Assembly (NCBI GenBank): GCA_030597775.1
Contig: JAUVRF010000050.1
Coordinates: forward strand, 1-8,750
Direction of reading: 5' to 3'
DNA: 8,750 bases
Source: Methanobacteriota archaeon
GTDB lineage: Archaea > Thermoplasmatota > DTKX01 > GCA-020343715
Positions 5,342 to 8,750 of the stretch are shown here, piece by piece (within the stretch, counting starts at the first letter, position 1; the number at the start of each line of letters is the position of its first letter). The notes beneath the pieces were generated by a model. It was not told the origin of the DNA. It was given only the letters and a program-made list of their open reading frames with translations, and searched no databases. The position numbers and the translations under genes are program-made.

Positions 5342-6373
5342 TCAACCCCAGAGCCCCTTCGACACGCGGATGCGCTCGGCGTCGACGACCTTGAGACGGC
5401 CCACGGCCTCCGCGAGCTCCACGATCTCTATGGTGCCGCTGCGTGCCGCTGGCATCTTGCCGAACTCGCCCCTGTCCACAAGCTCGGCGGCGTACCAACC
5501 GAACTGGGTGGCCAACACGCGGTCGAGGGCGCTGGGAGGTCCACCCCGCTGGAGGTGGCCAAGGACGACCGTCCTTGTTTCGACGCCGGTCCGCTCCTCG
5601 ATGATCTTCGCCAACCGTTTTCCGATCCCGCCCAGCTTCACATGGCCGAAGGGGTCAAGGCCTTCGTCCTGGAGGACCATGTCCTCACCCTCCTTGAGCG
5701 GGGCTCCCTCGGACACGGCTATGATGGAGTAACCCCTGCCATCGGCGCCCGCCCTGGCCTTCACGACCTCGAGGAGGCGGTCCATGTCGATGGGTTCTTC
5801 GGGCAGGAGTATCGCGTGGGCACCACCAGCAATGCCAGAGTACCACGTCAACCAGCCAGCGTGGCGTCCCATGATCGCAACGACCATACATCTGTGGTGG
5901 GACCTTGCCGTGGTGTGGAGACGGTCGATGGCCTGGGTGGCGATGTTGATCGAGGTGTCGAAACCTATGGTGAAATCGGTCGCATCCAGGTCGTTGTCCA
6001 CAGTCTTGGGGCAGCCCACCGCGGGTACGCCCAGCTCCGACAGCTTGTGCAGAACGCCCAGCGTGTCCTCTCCCCCGATGCCCACCAGGGCGTTGACGTC
6101 CAGCCGCTCGAGGCTGTCTCGCACCATCTCGGGACCGTTGTCTATCTTGAACACGTTCGTCCTGGAGGTGCCTAGCATGGTGCCCCCGACGTCGTGGATG
6201 CCATCGACCTCCGCAGGGCCTAGGGGGATCGTGTCCCCCTCCAGCACGCCCTTCCATCCGTCCCTGAAGCCCACGACCTCGTGACCCAGCTGGTTCGCCC
6301 TGAGCACGAGTCCTCTGATCGCGTGGTTGAGCCCGGGGCAGTCGCCCCCTCCAGTGAGAACTCCTATCCTCAT
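5342..6373 (-). CDS. pfp: 6-phosphofructokinase, group III, pyrophosphate-type signature
   Basis: The 343-residue product phosphorylates fructose 6-phosphate to the 1,6-bisphosphate in glycolysis. The family motifs are in order: LTGGGDCPGLN (6-16), GGTMLGTSR (63-71), GGEDT (100-104), PKTVDNDL (122-129, catalytic D126), GFDTS (137-141), SHHR (158-161), MGRHAGW (168-174) and GHLQRGG near residue 276. The two residues that set the phosphate donor are D103 and K123. ATP-dependent enzymes have Gly at both places, while pyrophosphate-dependent ones have Asp and Lys, so a reversible PPi enzyme is predicted. The overall pattern is close to the actinobacterial and Thermotoga group. The start is ATG 6373 with a GGTG at 6379-6382; an open extension upstream is Pro/Arg-rich and non-homologous. 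The gene is convergent with the MBL gene and divergent from the kinase-like gene. Confidence 0.96.
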   Translation of the reverse strand: MRIGVLTGGGDCPGLNHAIRGLVLRANQLGHEVVGFRDGWKGVLEGDTIPLGPAEVDGIHDVGGTMLGTSRTNVFKIDNGPEMVRDSLERLDVNALVGIGGEDTLGVLHKLSELGVPAVGCPKTVDNDLDATDFTIGFDTSINIATQAIDRLHTTARSHHRCMVVAIMGRHAGWLTWYSGIAGGAHAILLPEEPIDMDRLLEVVKARAGADGRGYSIIAVSEGAPLKEGEDMVLQDEGLDPFGHVKLGGIGKRLAKIIEERTGVETRTVVLGHLQRGGPPSALDRVLATQFGWYAAELVDRGEFGKMPAARSGTIEIVELAEAVGRLKVVDAERIRVSKGLWG

Positions 6374-6404
6374 AGGAACACCAGGTCCACAAACGGCGAG
6401 GCCC

Positions 6405-6413
6405 AAGATAAGG
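6405..6413 (-). promoter_or_regulatory. TATA-like box for the phosphofructokinase gene
   Basis: On the minus strand this reads CCTTATCTT, the only AT-rich site before the gene. Its centre is about 36 bases from the ATG at 6373, placing a transcript start near 6383 and a leader of about ten bases that may only just include the GGTG. This is a candidate from spacing. Confidence 0.4.
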
Positions 6414-6470
6414 TTGCCGGGCGAGCGGTGCGGGATGCGGGGTCTGGTGGATATGGAAGGGGAAATCGTC

Positions 6471-6476
6471 ATATAC
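6471..6476 (+). promoter_or_regulatory. TATA box giving a probable leaderless transcript for the kinase-like gene
   Basis: ATATAC is preceded by the purine-rich GGGGAAAT (6460-6467), which could act as the factor-B element. Its centre is about 29 bases before ATG 6502, so transcription should start at or within a few bases of the start codon. No ribosome-binding site is seen before that ATG, which agrees with leaderless translation as common in archaea. Confidence 0.5.
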
Positions 6477-6501
6477 ACGCTGGCGCGTTGATGGGCCGCA
6501 G

Positions 6502-7251
6502 ATGGTGGAGTCGGTGAGCGGAGAGCAACGGAAGGGCGACGCAACTGAAGGGGAATGGGAACCAGACGACCTCATGGAGATGGTGAGCCATGACCTCATC
6601 AACCAACAACAGGCCGCCATGGGATTCTTGGAGCTTATCGAGGGATCCAAGGGGCTGTCCGAGGGAGAGCGGGTGCTGGTGACCCGGACCATCGAGGCCC
6701 TGGAGCACACCGCCAGGTTGATCCTCCAGGTCAGGGCATCCCTGGTCCAGCGCGAGTGGGGGGAGTACCGACCTGCCCGGATCTCCCTCGACCGGGCGAT
6801 CGCCGCCTCCTGCCGGACCGTCCAGGGAGCCTTCGCGAGGGACCGTCTCAACATCGAGCTCAAGGGGCTTGGTGGGAGCACCGAGGTGATGGCCGACGGA
6901 ATGCTCAGCGACATGCTGACCCAGTTGATGTTGATGATCGCGGAGCCCGCGACCCCCGATCGCCCATGCAAGCTGACGGTGAGGGTCGAACCCAAGGGGG
7001 AGTTCACCGCTGTCCGGTTCATGAGCGAGGGGTTCGCCCTGAACCCGATGGTCACCAATGCCCTCATCGGGGGCCGGGACCCAAAGGGACGGACCCGTGA
7101 CGCCGCCACCATCGGCCTTGTCCGTCGGATGCTGATGCGATATGGAGGCCGGGCGCTCATGGAACCGGTCCCTCCAGGAGGGGTGGGGGCCCACCTTGTG
7201 ATCGAACTGCCGAAGGGGAGTGATACCGATGCTGTCGATCATGATAGTTGA
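6502..7251 (+). CDS. Histidine-kinase-like protein with intact H-box and decayed ATP-binding domain
   Basis: This 249-residue protein has no membrane segment or sensor domain. Residues 22-85 look like an archaeal DHp dimerisation helix pair, with the H-box in VSHDLINQQQAAMGFLELIE (phospho-acceptor H30). The region from about 115 to 240 aligns in outline with the HATPase domain: the strand and helix pattern is kept, and the end GLVRRMLMRYGG then GAHLVIELP matches the usual GLGL--VR--YGG and GA-F-VELP. The ATP-binding residues are gone. The N-box region reads QLMLMIAEPA (141-150) without Asn. The G1 box is FMSEGF (173-178) instead of DNGPG. The G2 box is DAATIGL (200-206). It probably cannot bind ATP normally and may act as a phosphotransferase or scaffold, like Spo0B or ChpT. 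It overlaps the receiver gene by 23 bases. The family is fairly sure; the role is inferred. Confidence 0.78.
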   Translation: MVESVSGEQRKGDATEGEWEPDDLMEMVSHDLINQQQAAMGFLELIEGSKGLSEGERVLVTRTIEALEHTARLILQVRASLVQREWGEYRPARISLDRAIAASCRTVQGAFARDRLNIELKGLGGSTEVMADGMLSDMLTQLMLMIAEPATPDRPCKLTVRVEPKGEFTAVRFMSEGFALNPMVTNALIGGRDPKGRTRDAATIGLVRRMLMRYGGRALMEPVPPGGVGAHLVIELPKGSDTDAVDHDS

Positions 7252-7600
7252 TGACGAGGAGGTCCTTCATATCCTCTACGGCAAGCTCCTCAAGCACAAG
7301 GGACACACGGTGGTGGCCTCGGCCTTCAACGGCGATGAGGCCGCGGGCATATATCGGGGGCTCGAGCCCTCGCCGGACCTGGTGCTGATGGACCACAGGA
7401 TGCCCGTCAAGAACGGCCTGGAGGCCATGGAGGAGATCCTCACGATCGACGCCGGGGCGAAGATCGTGTTCCTGACGGCCGACGCCGGCGTCGCCGAGAA
7501 GGCCATGGATATGGGGGCCGCGGACGTGCTCCTCAAGCCCTTTCGGATGGACCTGCTCCTGAGGACCGTGGAGGACGCGGCCCACAAGGTCAGGGACTGA
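7229..7600 (+). CDS. Single-domain response regulator (CheY-like receiver)
   Basis: The 123-residue product is a complete receiver domain with nothing after it. The acidic pair is D8-D9 in MIVDDEE, the phospho-acceptor is D55 in LVLMDHRMPVKNG, the conserved Thr is T83 in VFLTAD, and the Lys is K103 in LLKPF. It should accept phosphate from a His and act by protein contact, since it has no DNA-binding or enzyme domain. ATG 7229 is preferred because GGAGTGAT (7217-7224) lies four bases before it. A GTG at 7220 in the same frame would remove that site. Its start lies inside the kinase-like gene, so the two are made together and are very likely partners. A T run follows the stop within 23 bases. 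Confidence 0.95.
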   Translation: MLSIMIVDDEEVLHILYGKLLKHKGHTVVASAFNGDEAAGIYRGLEPSPDLVLMDHRMPVKNGLEAMEEILTIDAGAKIVFLTADAGVAEKAMDMGAADVLLKPFRMDLLLRTVEDAAHKVRD

Positions 7601-7618
7601 CCAGCCTCAACCTAAACC

Positions 7619-7623
7619 TTTTT
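7619..7623 (+). terminator. Short T run after the response regulator
   Basis: Five T residues follow CCTAAACC in the 36-base gap after the receiver stop. Archaeal RNA polymerase can terminate at T runs without a hairpin, so this may end the kinase-receiver transcript. The same AT-rich patch (about 7611-7624) could instead be the promoter of the next gene. It is weak on both counts. Confidence 0.25.
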
Positions 7624-7636
7624 GACTACCTTTCCC

Positions 7637-8750
7637 ATGGGGACAGGTCGAGCCCCGGAAAGGGCAAGTCCCGAGGTGAGCTTTATAGGTGCCGACGAGG
7701 AGCCCTTCGACCCCAGCACCGAGGCCGAGGGCGTCGCACGGACCCAGACATACGCCGCGATCATCATCGTCGTGCTCGTCGTGGCCACGGTGGCCGTGGC
7801 CCTCACGATCGAGAGGCCCGAGACGGAGGTCAAACGTTCCGATTGGGCGTACGACATGACCCAGCTGGACTCCGCATGGGAGGCCGGGATGCGCGGTCAG
7901 GGTGTCCGTGTGGGCATCGTCGCCACCGGCATCGATGCCGACCATCCCGTGCTCAAGGACGCCTCGGTCGTTGCATGGTTGGACCTGATCAACGATCGCC
8001 AGGAACCGTACGATGACGTTGGTCATGGTACGGCCATGGCCTCCATAATCGCCGGTCATTCTCCCCTCCGGGGGGGAGCGGTGGATGTGGAGCTCATCAT
8101 CGTCAAGGTGCTGGACAAGGACCAGGGCTTCTCGGACACCATCGTCGCCGACGGCATCGACTTCTGCATGGACCCGGATGGTGACGGGGATTACTCGGAC
8201 GGGGCGGACATCATCTCCCTGTCGCTGGGCGGTGAGTACGACAACATCGACATCCTCCTCGGCACCAAGACCGAGGCTGCCATCGCCCAGGCGATATCCC
8301 ACGGCATCGTGTGCGTCGCCGCCGCGGGGAACGACGGCTCGGCCGATGACGTGTCCATGCCCAGCCGCATACCGGAGGTCATCTCGGTGGTCGCCGTGTC
8401 CCTGCGAGGGCAGATGGCGCCCTTCTCGTCCCCCGGGAATACCTCCGAACCCCGTCTGGACCCGGACAAGAAGCTCGAGATCGTGGCCCCGGGAGTGGAC
8501 GTCGTGACCGCCTACAATGACGGCCTCCATGCCAAGGGCTCTGGCACATCCCACGCCACGGCCTTCACCACCGCCGTCCTGGCCGTGGCCCTGGCGGCCG
8601 CGCCGGACCTCAAGCACGACGGTGCCGAGGGTGGCAACGTGACCTCGGTGGAGCGTGTGAAGACCGCCCTGATGGAGACCGCCATGCCCCTGGAGGGCCA
8701 GATATCTCCCCACGACCCGAAGTCCGGTTACGGGCTTATCCAGGCGGTGG
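7637..8750 (+). CDS. Membrane-anchored subtilisin-like (S8) protein with Ala at the catalytic Asp position, cut by the right edge
   Basis: The frame runs off the window after about 371 residues. Residues 40-58 (AAIIIVVLVVATVAVALTI) form one hydrophobic segment after a soluble N-terminus, so a signal-anchored protein with the catalytic domain outside is likely. The S8 domain follows within about 30 residues, without an I9-type propeptide. The His is H130 in GHGTAMASIIAG, the oxyanion Asn is N232 in AAAGNDGS, and the Ser is S305 in GSGTSHATAF. The first motif, normally DTGID, reads VATGIDADHP: A96 (GCC, 7922-7924) replaces Asp. An acidic DPDGDGDYSDGADI loop (179-192) resembles a calcium site. 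SGYGLIQAV at the edge is the usual end of the domain. ATG 7637 has no clear ribosome site; GTG 7676 is an alternative start. The family is firm; peptidase activity is doubtful. Confidence 0.9.
   Translation, partial: MGTGRAPERASPEVSFIGADEEPFDPSTEAEGVARTQTYAAIIIVVLVVATVAVALTIERPETEVKRSDWAYDMTQLDSAWEAGMRGQGVRVGIVATGIDADHPVLKDASVVAWLDLINDRQEPYDDVGHGTAMASIIAGHSPLRGGAVDVELIIVKVLDKDQGFSDTIVADGIDFCMDPDGDGDYSDGADIISLSLGGEYDNIDILLGTKTEAAIAQAISHGIVCVAAAGNDGSADDVSMPSRIPEVISVVAVSLRGQMAPFSSPGNTSEPRLDPDKKLEIVAPGVDVVTAYNDGLHAKGSGTSHATAFTTAVLAVALAAAPDLKHDGAEGGNVTSVERVKTALMETAMPLEGQISPHDPKSGYGLIQAV

Noticed and set aside
7680..7686. CTTTATA as a promoter for the subtilase gene
   Set aside because: It would start transcription near 7710, inside the coding region before the membrane segment, where no suitable start codon or ribosome site is found.
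7607..8713. A 368-codon minus-strand frame opposite the last gene
   Set aside because: It is low-complexity His/Gly/Asp-rich and lies opposite a clear subtilase domain on the plus strand.

Overview
The window looks like a GC-rich piece of an archaeal genome, most likely from a euryarchaeal lineage such as Thermoplasmatota. The assignment rests on three things: a stand-alone DUF835 protein, AT-rich TATA-like boxes about 25-30 bases before predicted transcript starts (one of them leaderless), and GGTG/GGAGG ribosome-binding sites typical of archaea. The phylum is an inference. No rRNA, tRNA, CRISPR array or long repeat was seen, and coding density is high.

Left part (1-1310): the window opens inside a TnpB gene of the IS200/IS605 group (2-664), which carries a rearranged RuvC catalytic site. 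About 120 bases downstream lies a flavodoxin-family gene whose full reading frame (788-1291) is broken by a TAA just after the FMN phosphate-binding loop. A restart ATG follows the stop directly.

Centre (1318-5341): a stand-alone DUF835 protein (1372-1881) is followed by a tight cluster of tldD (1928-3304), tldE/pmbA (3306-4676) and a metallo-beta-lactamase-fold hydrolase (4673-5296). The last three are separated by 1 base and by a 4-base ATGA overlap, so they are very likely co-transcribed and translationally coupled. TldD keeps the zinc motif HEAFGH and TldE lacks it, as expected for the heterodimeric TldD/TldE peptidase. A strong inverted repeat (5304-5334) separates this cluster from a convergent phosphofructokinase gene.

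Right part (5342-8750): the phosphofructokinase (5342-6373, minus strand) has the residues of the pyrophosphate-dependent type. Divergent from it are a histidine-kinase-like protein with an intact H-box but a decayed ATP-binding domain (6502-7251), an overlapping single-domain response regulator with all key residues (7229-7600), and a membrane-anchored subtilisin-like protein (from about 7637, running off the right edge) in which the catalytic Asp position is Ala. Kinase and receiver overlap by 23 bases and look like a phosphorelay pair.

The main theme worth a second look is that four proteins keep their family fold but have lost or moved a key catalytic or cofactor residue: TnpB, the flavodoxin, the kinase-like protein and the subtilase.
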